Shown here: piece after piece, positions 17,805 to 26,036 of the stretch
Layout of the letters: the number at the start of each line of letters is the position of its first letter
Numbering within the stretch: position 1 is the stretch's first letter
From: Pelolinea sp.
Lineage (GTDB): Bacteria > Chloroflexota > Anaerolineae > Anaerolineales > Anaerolineaceae
Assembly: GCA_030692365.1 (NCBI GenBank)
Contig: JAUYCC010000071.1
Span: 1-64,000 of the forward strand
Length of the DNA: 64,000 nt
Reading direction: 5' to 3'
Made by a program: the position numbers and the translations under genes
Notes under the pieces: model-generated
Seen by the model: the letters and a program-made list of their open reading frames with translations, nothing else
Databases searched by the model: none
Told to the model about the DNA's origin: nothing

Positions 17805-19453
17805 TAGGCTTTACCTGTGGAGTCATCTGCAAATGAAACATGGTGTTTGATTTGAAGGGAGCCTTTAATATTGAGTGTTGCGTGATCCAGAATTTGCGCG
17901 TCAGGTGGATTAGTCTGCGCGGGTGTGTAATAACGAGCAGAGGCCATATGGATAGCGGTGAATTTGAATCCCTGAACCAGGCTTTTCAGCCGGACTTTTC
18001 CCGAATTTGTAATGATATCCGTGATCTCTATGGATTGAGGATTCAGTTTAATAACCCGCTTTCTTAACATGTTGATTTTTGAACTGTTTTTTACCAGTAC
18101 GCTGACCATCAGCTTTTTCATCATTTCATTCAAGAAACCAAGGCGCATCAATGTTAAATTCATCAAGCGCAGTATCAGGTAATTGAAAGGATTTGGGTAA
18201 GAATCTTTTATGGAGTAAAAATTGCTCTCACATTCCAAAGAATCGTTACCCATTCGAAGCGGATTATCGAGACACGTGGATTGTGTGGTGAGCTTTCCTC
18301 CTTTTTCTGTCACCCCATAAACCCCGCAATCATCCAAAACCAGATTGCCGGATATTCTGTCAAAGATCTTGATTACACCGCCATTGGATGCACCTAAGAT
18401 CATGTAGTAATTCTGCCTTGAACGGATGGCAATCCCGGCATGTGGAAATTCTTTATCCAACGGTCCATCTTGGAAAGGCATGGGGGGAGAATCTTTCAAT
18501 AAAACCCCTGATTCCAACGCCAAAATGGATGAATTCAGAAGTGGCGCGGTATTCCCCATGTCAACATCAGTAAGGGTTATCGTATGGCCCTCCTCGATGG
18601 ATGCCAGCATAAATTTATGCTGGCTTGCTGCATCGGGAAATTCACCCGAAAGCAATGCAATCCCGCCCGGATAATAGATTTCCGTTCGTCGGCTGCCGTA
18701 TTCGCCGCCAAAAGTCCCGTCCGGGTGGGAAAAATACTTGAGAAACCCCAGTGACAAATCGAAAGCTTTCCGCAATGTTTCGGAAGGTTTTAGACTGTAA
18801 ATTTGAGCCAAGTAATGCATACACAATGTCTGGTAACCGGGGTCTGCGCCGCCGTATTCCGGGAACCAACCTTCAGACGATTGATTGGTCAAGATTAAAT
18901 CCAGCAGGGTTTGGCCTTTTATCGAAAATTGGTTTTCATAAAAAAAGTCGCCTGCCTTGAAAAGTCCGAGCGCCGCGCCTGCCAGATGATTGGAAATCAA
19001 GCTATGCTTCTCAGAGCTCCGTGTCAGAAATTCGGCTGCTCTAAGCAAACCGGATTCATATAATTGCTTTTCTGAATCACTGCATTCTGATCGTATTTCT
19101 TGATACGCTGTAATAAGGTCAGGTATCAGAAAACCGGTTGCGCCGTAACTATGTTCATGAGGATATGCCTGGTCAAATGATCCATCCCGGTGTTGAACTT
19201 CAAACGCAAATGCAAGTCCGGATTTAATTGCCTTAACAACCATTTGGCTGTGATTTTTGGATTGTTGCTGTCGTAAATACCAACTTAGAACGGCGACATT
19301 TCGTTGGAATGTAGCTTCCGGGAAATCTGTAAGTTTCCAGGCCCAGTAACGCCGGTCAAAACAACCATATGCGCCAGAGGAAGGATCGCGGTTTATTTCA
19401 CTTAGCAGATGACGGCAGGTATTGGTAATTTGTTCTCTCAAGGGAATTTTCAT
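17804..19453 (-). CDS. Alpha/alpha-toroid-like protein of a glycan operon
   Basis: A 549-residue protein, not assigned to a named family with confidence. The first about 320 residues show repeated helical pairs with W/F-rich, glycine-rich turns (HRDGSFDQAYPHEHSYGATG, SSEGWFPEYGGADPGYQT, HPDGTFGGEYGSRRTEIYYP), the look of an alpha/alpha toroid as in heparinase/alginate lyase or terpenoid-cyclase-like proteins. The last 200 residues look beta-rich, as in heparinase II/III-like proteins. There is no signal peptide. It is the first gene of the six-gene operon; no Shine-Dalgarno is visible and a TATAAT lies about 10 bases before the ATG. A glycan-binding, lyase or epimerase role is possible. Confidence 0.5.
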   Translation of the reverse strand: MKIPLREQITNTCRHLLSEINRDPSSGAYGCFDRRYWAWKLTDFPEATFQRNVAVLSWYLRQQQSKNHSQMVVKAIKSGLAFAFEVQHRDGSFDQAYPHEHSYGATGFLIPDLITAYQEIRSECSDSEKQLYESGLLRAAEFLTRSSEKHSLISNHLAGAALGLFKAGDFFYENQFSIKGQTLLDLILTNQSSEGWFPEYGGADPGYQTLCMHYLAQIYSLKPSETLRKAFDLSLGFLKYFSHPDGTFGGEYGSRRTEIYYPGGIALLSGEFPDAASQHKFMLASIEEGHTITLTDVDMGNTAPLLNSSILALESGVLLKDSPPMPFQDGPLDKEFPHAGIAIRSRQNYYMILGASNGGVIKIFDRISGNLVLDDCGVYGVTEKGGKLTTQSTCLDNPLRMGNDSLECESNFYSIKDSYPNPFNYLILRLMNLTLMRLGFLNEMMKKLMVSVLVKNSSKINMLRKRVIKLNPQSIEITDIITNSGKVRLKSLVQGFKFTAIHMASARYYTPAQTNPPDAQILDHATLNIKGSLQIKHHVSFADDSTGKA

Positions 19454-19610
19454 TATAAGAAAATTATAACTTCCAAAATTATTAATGTAATTTTTAAATA
19501 GACAAGAGATATTTCATAATTTGTAATCAATGATTTTGGCTGAGTCCCCACTTTCTTGGAATGCAATATAATTGTGGCCTGCTATAAGTCTATTAATAAT
19601 TGGAGTCTTA

Positions 19611-19799
19611 ATGAGCAAGAAATCCAAAAAGGGTTACAAGCAAATCATTAAAAAACAGGAAGTCGTGACTGTTCCAACCGCAAGGAGCAATGAATTCAAT
19701 CCAGACTACTCGGATGTAAAACGGGACCTCAAGCGTATCGGAATCCTCGCGAGCACTTTCCTCGTGATTCTGATCGCTCTGTCTTTCATTTTGAAATAA
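19611..19799 (+). CDS. Small single-span membrane protein (62 aa)
   Basis: It starts at MSKKSK rather than at the upstream MWPAISL because GGAG lies 7-9 bases before this ATG. The protein has a lysine-rich cytoplasmic head (SKKSKKGYKQIIKKQE), a linker, and one C-terminal membrane span (IGILASTFLVILIALSFIL). It ends 20 bases before the aminotransferase and is probably co-transcribed with it. No family is recognised and the function is unknown. Confidence 0.65.
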   Translation: MSKKSKKGYKQIIKKQEVVTVPTARSNEFNPDYSDVKRDLKRIGILASTFLVILIALSFILK

Positions 19800-19819
19800 A
19801 ACCCCATCTGGAGGAGACT

Positions 19820-20896
19820 ATGGCACGCATGTTTGTCCCTGGCCCGGTAGATGTCGCCCCCGAAGTCATGCAGGCGATGACCAAACCGATGCTCCCTCAC
19901 CGGAGCAAGGAATATGAAGATATTCATCGAAGCGCTGCCGAAAAAGCGCAAAAGGTGTTCTATACCAATTACCGTGTGTTCATAGGCACGCACAGCGGTT
20001 CAGGCATGCAGGAAACAGGGATTCGTAACTTGGTGAATAAGGATGTTCTATGCTGCGTCAACGGTGCGTTCTCGGAACGCTGGTATGACGTTGCGGTTTC
20101 GAATGGAAAGAACACTGACCGGTTGGATGTGGAATGGGGTAAGGCAGTAAGACCAGATCAATTGCGTGACGCGCTTAAGAAGAAGCACTATGAAGCAGTG
20201 ACCATCGTTCACAATGAAACCTCCACCGGCGTTGAGAGTCCGGTCAAGGACCTGTCCAAGGTGGTCCGGGAAGTCAGCCCGGAAACCTTCATCCTTGTGG
20301 ACGCAGTCTCTTCCCTGGGCGGCACCAAGATCGAAATGGATGCCTGGGATCTTGATTTTCTCCTGACTTCTTCGCAGAAATGCCTGGCGCTTCCCCCCGG
20401 TCTATCGCTGGCGGGTGTGAATGACCGCGCATTAGCAAAAGCTGCCACCGTTGAAAACCGCGGCTGGTATTTTGACCTGCTGATCATGGAAAAACACCGC
20501 GTCAAAAATTCCACCGCCATGACCCCGGTTGTCCCTCTGGTTTACGCTTTGGACTTCCAGCTCGACCGCATCTTTGATGAAGGCCTTGAGAACCGCTTTG
20601 CCCGCCACGCAGCCATGTCGCAGAAGGTGTATAACTGGTCGCTGGCGCACGGCATGCCCTCCTTTGCGGAAGAAGCTTACCGCTCTAAAACTGTTGCGAC
20701 CATCTCGAACACTATGAACCTGGATGTTTCGGTGTTGAACAAATTCCTTATGGAACATTACCAGATGCGCATCTCCAGCGGTTATGGTGATATGAAAGAA
20801 AAAACCTTCCGCATCGCCACAATGGGCGAGATCTCGCTTACTGATGTGGACATGCTGCTCGAGGGTATGGACAAGTTTATTGCCTTGAATAAATAA
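19820..20896 (+). CDS. Class V aminotransferase (phosphoserine or alanine-glyoxylate type)
   Basis: A 358-residue PLP enzyme of the alanine-glyoxylate/serine-pyruvate aminotransferase family: FVPGPVDVAPEVMQAM at the start, a GTHSGSGMQETGIRNL glycine-rich phosphate-binding stretch near 56, HNETSTGVESPV near 133, ILVDAVSSLGG near 155 with the PLP-binding Asp, and LTSSQKCLALPPG with the PLP lysine at about 187. In several bacteria lacking classical SerC, this family makes phosphoserine; the ACT-less SerA-like gene 13 kb away would supply its substrate. A glyoxylate aminotransferase role is the alternative. GGAGGA precedes the ATG. Confidence 0.82.
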   Translation: MARMFVPGPVDVAPEVMQAMTKPMLPHRSKEYEDIHRSAAEKAQKVFYTNYRVFIGTHSGSGMQETGIRNLVNKDVLCCVNGAFSERWYDVAVSNGKNTDRLDVEWGKAVRPDQLRDALKKKHYEAVTIVHNETSTGVESPVKDLSKVVREVSPETFILVDAVSSLGGTKIEMDAWDLDFLLTSSQKCLALPPGLSLAGVNDRALAKAATVENRGWYFDLLIMEKHRVKNSTAMTPVVPLVYALDFQLDRIFDEGLENRFARHAAMSQKVYNWSLAHGMPSFAEEAYRSKTVATISNTMNLDVSVLNKFLMEHYQMRISSGYGDMKEKTFRIATMGEISLTDVDMLLEGMDKFIALNK

Positions 20897-20917
20897 ATTT
20901 TAAATATAAATAAAAAA

Positions 20918-20940
20918 CCGGAGGATAAATCATCCTCCGG
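20918..20940. terminator. Bidirectional intrinsic terminator
   Basis: CCGGAGGAT-AAATC-ATCCTCCGG, a perfect 9-bp stem with a 5-base loop, sits between convergent genes. On the minus strand it runs into TTTTTTA, a strong tail for the S9 peptidase gene; on the plus strand the tail is the weaker CTTTGCTTT after the aminotransferase gene. Confidence 0.85.
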
Positions 20941-20952
20941 CTTTGCTTTGAA

Positions 20953-22806
20953 CTAAAGGAATTTATTTAAGAAAGCTTCAATTTTCTCGTAGTAATCTTT
21001 CAGTGTTTCCGGTTTGCGAAAACCATGCCCTTCACCCGGGTAAACCTGTAATTCACACGGGATACCATTTTCAACCAGCTTTTGATATATAGCCAGTGTC
21101 TGGTTTAGAGATACTACCTTATCCTCATCACCGTGGAACAGAGCGACCGGGTCTTTGATTTTCTTAATGTGGTTGATGGGTGATCGGCCGATAAACCGCT
21201 GGCGATTCTTGCTGAGATCGCCAACCAGAAACTGATGATAATACTTTTCATACTTGTGAGTGTTGCGCGCGTCTTCCAGCAGGTCGCTTACGCCGTAACT
21301 GCAGATGCCTGCCTTAAACAAGCCAGGCTGGCGGATCAAGGTGTTCAAGACTGTGAATCCCCCGGCGCTGGAACCCAATAGTGCCATTCTGTCTGATAAG
21401 GCCAGGCCTTGTGCCACCAACGCTTGTGCAAATGCGATGGTATCTTCCACATCCGCGACACCCCATTGGTGGCGCAATGCATCCTGGTAGGCATATCCGT
21501 AACCGCTGCTGCCGCGGTAATTGACTTGCGCGTAGGCATAACCTCGAGATACGAAGTAAGCCGCATCGTTGCTGAAGGTTTTGGTATTGGCGGATGTGGG
21601 TCCGCCGTGTACATGCAAGATCAGCGGCGGTTTGGAGGATGTATTTGATTGGGAATGTAAGGGAGGGTAATAGAAACCATACCCCGTTTTACCTCCAGGA
21701 ATTGGGAAAGTGATTTCCACGGGATCCGCGCAATATGCTCCCGCCTCTTTCTCGATATCCGTCTGGGTGATGATCAGTCTGCCATTTCGGTAAAGGCAGA
21801 TTTGTTTAGGTATCTTTGTTGAGGAGCCCAGAAAAACCAGGTCGTCACCAGTAGGAGACACATCCAGCTGGACTGCCCATTGGACAGGACTGATATCGAG
21901 TTGTTCGGATTTTCCTTTTGGCAGATTTATTTTCCATAAGGTGGTTTCACTGTGAGAATAGCGGAAATAATACAAGGCAGAGCTGCTGACATTCCAGCCG
22001 TAACTGCGCATCCCCTGAATCCAGTCAGGTAACCGCAAGTGGAATCCTTCGCCTTTAATTAGGATTTTGTGTGTCCGTTTTTTAAGATTGTAAAGAACCA
22101 GGTTGTCCCAGTCCCCATCCCGGATAATATAACTCAGCCATTTGCCATCTGGAGAGAATAGCGGCTGGCTGGCGGAGTGATTTTTTCCACCGGCGATCCA
22201 GTGCTCTTCAAAAAGGCGCAATTGCATTCCTCCCAGCTCCCCCAGCTTAACGCGGCTGGCGTCCCAGGGCATATCTGGGTGACTCCACTCAACCCAGACG
22301 ATGCGCTCACCGGAGGGATGCCAGGTGGGTTGCATATAGAAATCCGCGCCGAGGGCTAACTGTGAAGGCCAGGAAAGGCCGTGGGTTCTAGTTATGGCAA
22401 GTCCGTCAGATTCGCCCGCGTGATAGCAATAAATTACCCATTTGCCGTCAGGTGAAAGCGCAGGCGAGGCAGTTGAACTCCAGGCTGGCGTGATAGGTTT
22501 GGGTTTAGTATTTTGGTCAAAGAATGTCATAAAAAGACTGCCTGATCGGTCCGGGAAAACCACCTGGGTGGTATTCACATCCAAATCCCCGCCGCCATAC
22601 CCAACACCTCCGCGCGCGTTTAGTTCGCCGGATAACCTGCGGGTTTTTCCATTGATCTTTCTTTCAAAAATAACGCCCTGCGCGCCGATGGATTCACTCC
22701 AGACGAGCCTTGCTCCGTCTCTGCTGAAACGGACATCATTGATGCGGGGTAGCTGGTTAAGTAACTCAATCGAAATGGGAACGGGTTTTTTCATGCGGGT
22801 TCTCAC
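20953..22806 (-). CDS. S9-family prolyl oligopeptidase-like serine peptidase
   Basis: A 617-residue protein with an N-terminal beta-propeller made of WD40-like/TolB-like blades (SRDGARLVWSES, SPDGKWVIYCYHA, SPDGKWLSYIIRDGD) and a C-terminal alpha/beta-hydrolase domain. The triad is visible: GSSAGG nucleophile near 474, HGDEDKVV Asp near 555, and GEGHGF His near 590; HVHGGPTSA is the oxyanion-hole strand. It probably cleaves short peptides, like acylaminoacyl peptidases and DPP-like enzymes. No signal peptide, so cytoplasmic. It stands alone, ending at a strong terminator. Confidence 0.9.
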   Translation of the reverse strand: MRTRMKKPVPISIELLNQLPRINDVRFSRDGARLVWSESIGAQGVIFERKINGKTRRLSGELNARGGVGYGGGDLDVNTTQVVFPDRSGSLFMTFFDQNTKPKPITPAWSSTASPALSPDGKWVIYCYHAGESDGLAITRTHGLSWPSQLALGADFYMQPTWHPSGERIVWVEWSHPDMPWDASRVKLGELGGMQLRLFEEHWIAGGKNHSASQPLFSPDGKWLSYIIRDGDWDNLVLYNLKKRTHKILIKGEGFHLRLPDWIQGMRSYGWNVSSSALYYFRYSHSETTLWKINLPKGKSEQLDISPVQWAVQLDVSPTGDDLVFLGSSTKIPKQICLYRNGRLIITQTDIEKEAGAYCADPVEITFPIPGGKTGYGFYYPPLHSQSNTSSKPPLILHVHGGPTSANTKTFSNDAAYFVSRGYAYAQVNYRGSSGYGYAYQDALRHQWGVADVEDTIAFAQALVAQGLALSDRMALLGSSAGGFTVLNTLIRQPGLFKAGICSYGVSDLLEDARNTHKYEKYYHQFLVGDLSKNRQRFIGRSPINHIKKIKDPVALFHGDEDKVVSLNQTLAIYQKLVENGIPCELQVYPGEGHGFRKPETLKDYYEKIEAFLNKFL

Positions 22807-22837
22807 ATTGTCATTATCTATGATTTTAAATAAAAAA

Positions 22838-22860
22838 ACTCACCGCACAAGTCGGTGAGT
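22838..22860 (-). terminator. Intrinsic terminator after sixA
   Basis: On the minus strand ACTCACCG-ACTTGTG-CGGTGAGT is an 8-bp stem followed by a run of Ts (TTTTTATTTA). It lies just past the stop of the SixA gene and ahead of the S9 peptidase gene, separating the two transcription units. Confidence 0.8.
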
Positions 22861-22873
22861 TAGAGTTTCACGG

Positions 22874-23365
22874 TTAGTCAAGGTCTTTCGGGCGCCATAA
22901 CTTTTTCAATTTGATGTTTTCACCTTTTTGCAGTTCACTCCAGTCTTTAATTGGAGCGGTCAAATAAGCGATTGAGGCAGTGGGAAGACTTTCGACTTTG
23001 CCATTGGCAATCTGTAAAAAGGCTTCAAGTCCGGGATTGTGACCGATTACCATAATGGTCTTTTTATCTTTGGCGTTTTTTTCAATGGCGCGTAGTATAT
23101 CGGAAGGTTCCGCCATATATAAAGAGTCAAGGAAAATAATTTCCTTTTTACATTTGCAGGTATCCGCAACGATCTCGGCTGTTTGTTTAGCGCGTATGGC
23201 AGTGGAGGATAAGATTAAATCAGGCTCCAGTTCTTTTGATTTGAGCAGTTTACCCATCCGCTCGGCATCTTTTCTGCCCCTTTTTTTTAATGGTCTCTCA
23301 TGATCCGGAATATCAGAATCATCCCAGCTCGATTTCGCGTGTCGCATCAGCAGCAGTTTTTTCAT
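22874..23365 (-). CDS. sixA: SixA-type histidine phosphatase
   Basis: A 163-residue protein of the phosphoglycerate-mutase-like superfamily. LLLMRHAKSSW carries the catalytic R-H near residue 8, ERPLKKRGRKDAERMG is the SixA-specific segment, SSTAIRAKQTAEIV follows, and VIGHNPGLEAFL holds the second His. SixA proteins dephosphorylate phosphohistidine in phosphotransfer proteins. The length matches the family. It is monocistronic, with a terminator downstream. The partner protein is unknown here. Confidence 0.88.
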   Translation of the reverse strand: MKKLLLMRHAKSSWDDSDIPDHERPLKKRGRKDAERMGKLLKSKELEPDLILSSTAIRAKQTAEIVADTCKCKKEIIFLDSLYMAEPSDILRAIEKNAKDKKTIMVIGHNPGLEAFLQIANGKVESLPTASIAYLTAPIKDWSELQKGENIKLKKLWRPKDLD

Positions 23366-23472
23366 GCCACTTTTCTACATTTCATTATTACAATTTTCAT
23401 AAAAGAGTATAACATAGAGGATAATTTGAATATAAAGTACTATCGTTAAAGGATTGTTAAAGATTTTCTGCG

Positions 23473-23847
23473 ATGGACGTGGAAAAATCCTCACAAAAGC
23501 CGGTTTATATCGGTGAAACAGTCAACATCGGATTTACCAAACCGCCGATATTTAGTAAAAAACCTGACTGTCCTGACAGCTTCACCTGGAGGGGTGAGAC
23601 TTTCATGGTGACTGAACTTCTAACTGAGTGGCAGGATTTTACGCGCAAAGGGAAATACAGCCATAATATGAAAGACGCTCATTTGGAGCGTGCCAATGTG
23701 AAAGGATCACTTGGGGTAGGCAGGTTTTATTTTCGGGTGCGGACAGCTGATTTGCGTGTGTTTGACCTTTACTACGACCGAACAATTAAGAATGCCTTTG
23801 ACACTGGCGGTTTCTGGGTGCTTTTTCAGGAACTTTTCCCGGAATGA
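23473..23847 (+). CDS. DUF6504-like small protein
   Basis: A 124-residue protein resembling the DUF6504 group: DSFTWRGETFMVTELLTEWQDF in the first half, and GRFYFRVRTADLRVFDLYYDR followed by WVLFQELFPE in the second. It looks like a compact beta-rich soluble protein. No catalytic motif is visible and the function of the family is unknown to me. It stands alone between sixA (divergent) and the DUF2089 gene. Confidence 0.6.
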   Translation: MDVEKSSQKPVYIGETVNIGFTKPPIFSKKPDCPDSFTWRGETFMVTELLTEWQDFTRKGKYSHNMKDAHLERANVKGSLGVGRFYFRVRTADLRVFDLYYDRTIKNAFDTGGFWVLFQELFPE

Positions 23848-23881
23848 ATCGTGATAAGTATAAATAATATTGATTATAATT

Positions 23882-23911
23882 TTGATATTATTGATGCTAT
23901 TATGTTACAAT
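23882..23911 (+). promoter_or_regulatory. Candidate promoter for the DUF2089 operon
   Basis: TTGATA (23882-23887) and TACAAT (23906-23911) with an 18-base spacer lie about 55 bases upstream of the DUF2089 start in an AT-rich gap. The match to a sigma70-type promoter is good, but no expression evidence exists. Confidence 0.45.
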
Positions 23912-23963
23912 AATTAACTATATTAATATAAGCATTAATAATATTGAATAGGGCGAACAAATA

Positions 23964-24371
23964 ATGAATAAATTAATTGAAAAATGCCCGATCTGTTCTC
24001 ACGAACTGACTATAACCAAGGTGTTTTGTGAACAATGCGGCACAACAATGTCCGGCCAGTTTGGTTCGACAGGTTCCCGGTTTAATAAACTAACCGAAGA
24101 ACAGATGGATTTTCTCATGGTTTTTATCCGATGTGAAGGAAAATTTAATCGTATGGAAGAAGAATTAAATCTCTCCTATCCCACCCTGCGCAACCGCTTT
24201 AATGATATATTGGCAGCCATGGGATTTGAAGGTAACCGGTCCGATGAAGAACATACGCTTTCTAAAGATGATCGGATTGAGATCCTGCAAAAACTGGATA
24301 AGGGAACGTTGAATCCTGAACAGGCGGAACTGATGCTGCGTGGCAAGGGTGAATTACCCTTGGAAAATTGA
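23964..24371 (+). CDS. DUF2089-family zinc-ribbon/HTH protein
   Basis: A 135-residue protein with an N-terminal zinc ribbon (CPICSHELTITKVFCEQCG, four cysteines) followed by a helical segment (EEQMDFLMVFIRCEGKFNRMEEELNLSYPTLRNRF) that looks like a helix-turn-helix and is the DUF2089 signature. The C-terminus (RIEILQKLDKGTLNPEQAELML) is SHOCT-like. It is probably a regulator. It heads an operon with the SHOCT-like protein and an MFS transporter. Confidence 0.78.
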   Translation: MNKLIEKCPICSHELTITKVFCEQCGTTMSGQFGSTGSRFNKLTEEQMDFLMVFIRCEGKFNRMEEELNLSYPTLRNRFNDILAAMGFEGNRSDEEHTLSKDDRIEILQKLDKGTLNPEQAELMLRGKGELPLEN

Positions 24372-24381
24372 GAGGTGAATA

Positions 24382-24762
24382 ATGAATGAAGAGAAAATGA
24401 TGATTTTAAAGATGCTGCAGGAGGGCAAGATTTCGGCCGATGAAGCGGCCAAACTGCTGGAGTCTTTGGAATCAGGCAGCAAGAAAGATGAAAAAAAACA
24501 GGCTGAAGAACCGCGCAAGGGTGAAGGTAAATTCTTCAGAGTCTCTATAACCGACACGACGACAGGAAAATCGCGCGCGAATATCCGTATGCCGCTGAGT
24601 GTAATGGGAATCGGTATGAAGTTTGGTGCACATTTCGCGCCCCAAATTGACGGGGTGGAATCCGACCAGTTGATGGACGCGATCCGCAACGGGCAGGTGG
24701 GCAAGATCATTGATGTGTATGATGACGAGGATGGAGAACACGTCGAAATTTATATCGAATAG
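24382..24762 (+). CDS. SHOCT-like domain protein (YvlB/LiaX-type N-terminus)
   Basis: A 126-residue protein. The first 30 residues (EEKMMILKMLQEGKISADEAAKLLESLE) are the short amphipathic SHOCT-like module found at the N-terminus of YvlB/LiaX-type envelope-stress proteins. A lysine/glutamate linker and a compact domain of unknown type (KFFRVSITDTTTGKSRANIRMPLSVMGIGMKFGAHF) follow. It lies 10 bases after the DUF2089 gene and 5 bases before the MFS gene. The C-terminal repeats typical of DUF4097 adhesins are absent. A role in envelope-stress signalling is a guess from the family. Confidence 0.65.
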   Translation: MNEEKMMILKMLQEGKISADEAAKLLESLESGSKKDEKKQAEEPRKGEGKFFRVSITDTTTGKSRANIRMPLSVMGIGMKFGAHFAPQIDGVESDQLMDAIRNGQVGKIIDVYDDEDGEHVEIYIE

Positions 24763-24767
24763 TCTCC

Positions 24768-26036
24768 ATGCAAACCTCATTTAAATCCGACTGGAAAAAA
24801 ACTTTCTTCATCATCTGGACCGGCCAGGCGTTCAGCCTGCTGGGCAGTGAACTGGTACAGTTCGCGCTAGTTTGGTATCTGACAAAACAGACGGGTTCTG
24901 CTTCTGTTCTGGCCTTTGCTTCTTTTGTGGCTTTGATCCCGCGTGTATTAATTTCTCCTTTTTCCGGCGCATTAGTAGACCGTTGGAACCGGCAGCGCGT
25001 TATGATTTTTGCTGACGCAGCAATTGCGCTTTCCACCATGCTGCTCGCGGGGATATTCTGGCTTGGAAAAATTCAGATCTGGCATATCTACGCAATCATG
25101 TTCATCCGTTCGCTGGGCAGCGGTTTTCATTGGCCGGCGATGCAGGCATCAACTTCGCTGATGGTTCCTAAAGAACAGCTATCTCGCATTTCGGGATTGA
25201 ACCAAACTATACGAGGTGCTCTAGGGATTGCGGCGCCAGTAGCTGCTGCTCTGCTACTGGAATTCATGCCCATGTTTGGGATTCTTTCCATTGATGTAAT
25301 AACTGCCATTATCGCAATTTCTCCATTATTATTTGTCGTTATCCCGCAGCCTGATAAATCTGTGCAGACAGAGATGACCAACCCCACCCATCTTTGGGAG
25401 GATGTTAAGGCTGGGTTTCATTACATGGTTGCCTGGAAAGGGATGTTTTACCTCGCCATAGCAGCGACAGCATTAAATTTTTTTCTTAATCCTGGTTTTA
25501 CTTTCATACCTCTGCTTGTCACCAGTTATTTTGGAAAAGGCGCAATTGACCTCAGTTTGTTGGAATCCGCATTCAGCGCGGGGATGATTTTAGGCGGCAT
25601 AATCCTCAGTGCCTGGGGAGGTTTTAAGAAGAATATATTTACAATCCTGATAGGTCTGATAGGAATGGCTGTTGGAACTGCGCTGATTGCACTAACACCT
25701 ACGAATATGTTCTATATGGCAGTGGCAGGGATGGCAATCACAGGGTTCATGAACCCAATTGTCAATGGACCTATTGCCGCAATTATCCAAACAAATGCCG
25801 ACCTACAGATGCAGGGACGAGTATTTTCGATGCTGGAAAGTATGGCTTCAGCCATGACGCCCATCAGCATGCTTATCGCAGCGCCGGTGGCAGAATGGAT
25901 TGGCATTCGCGGGTGGCTGCTTCTGGGTTCTGCAGGTTGCTTCGTGATGGGCATCGCAGGCTTTTTTATGCCCGCGCTTATACATCTTGAAGACAGTAAA
26001 CCGGCAAAGGCCAGCCAACCGCTAGCCGAAGGTTAA
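24768..26036 (+). CDS. MFS transporter
   Basis: A 422-residue protein with 12 predicted spans. It opens with FFIIWTGQAFSLLGSELVQFALVWYL and has the MFS loop 2-3 motif as SGALVDRWNRQRVMIFAD, and it resembles the MFS_3/macrolide-efflux-like branch. The substrate is unknown; drug or metabolite efflux is the usual annotation. It is the third gene of the DUF2089 operon. Its 3' end overlaps the convergent rhomboid gene by 15 bases. Confidence 0.85.
   Translation: MQTSFKSDWKKTFFIIWTGQAFSLLGSELVQFALVWYLTKQTGSASVLAFASFVALIPRVLISPFSGALVDRWNRQRVMIFADAAIALSTMLLAGIFWLGKIQIWHIYAIMFIRSLGSGFHWPAMQASTSLMVPKEQLSRISGLNQTIRGALGIAAPVAAALLLEFMPMFGILSIDVITAIIAISPLLFVVIPQPDKSVQTEMTNPTHLWEDVKAGFHYMVAWKGMFYLAIAATALNFFLNPGFTFIPLLVTSYFGKGAIDLSLLESAFSAGMILGGIILSAWGGFKKNIFTILIGLIGMAVGTALIALTPTNMFYMAVAGMAITGFMNPIVNGPIAAIIQTNADLQMQGRVFSMLESMASAMTPISMLIAAPVAEWIGIRGWLLLGSAGCFVMGIAGFFMPALIHLEDSKPAKASQPLAEG

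Noticed and set aside
19567-19572. TATAAT upstream of the small membrane protein as a promoter
   Set aside because: No acceptable -35 at 15-19 bases and no TG extension.
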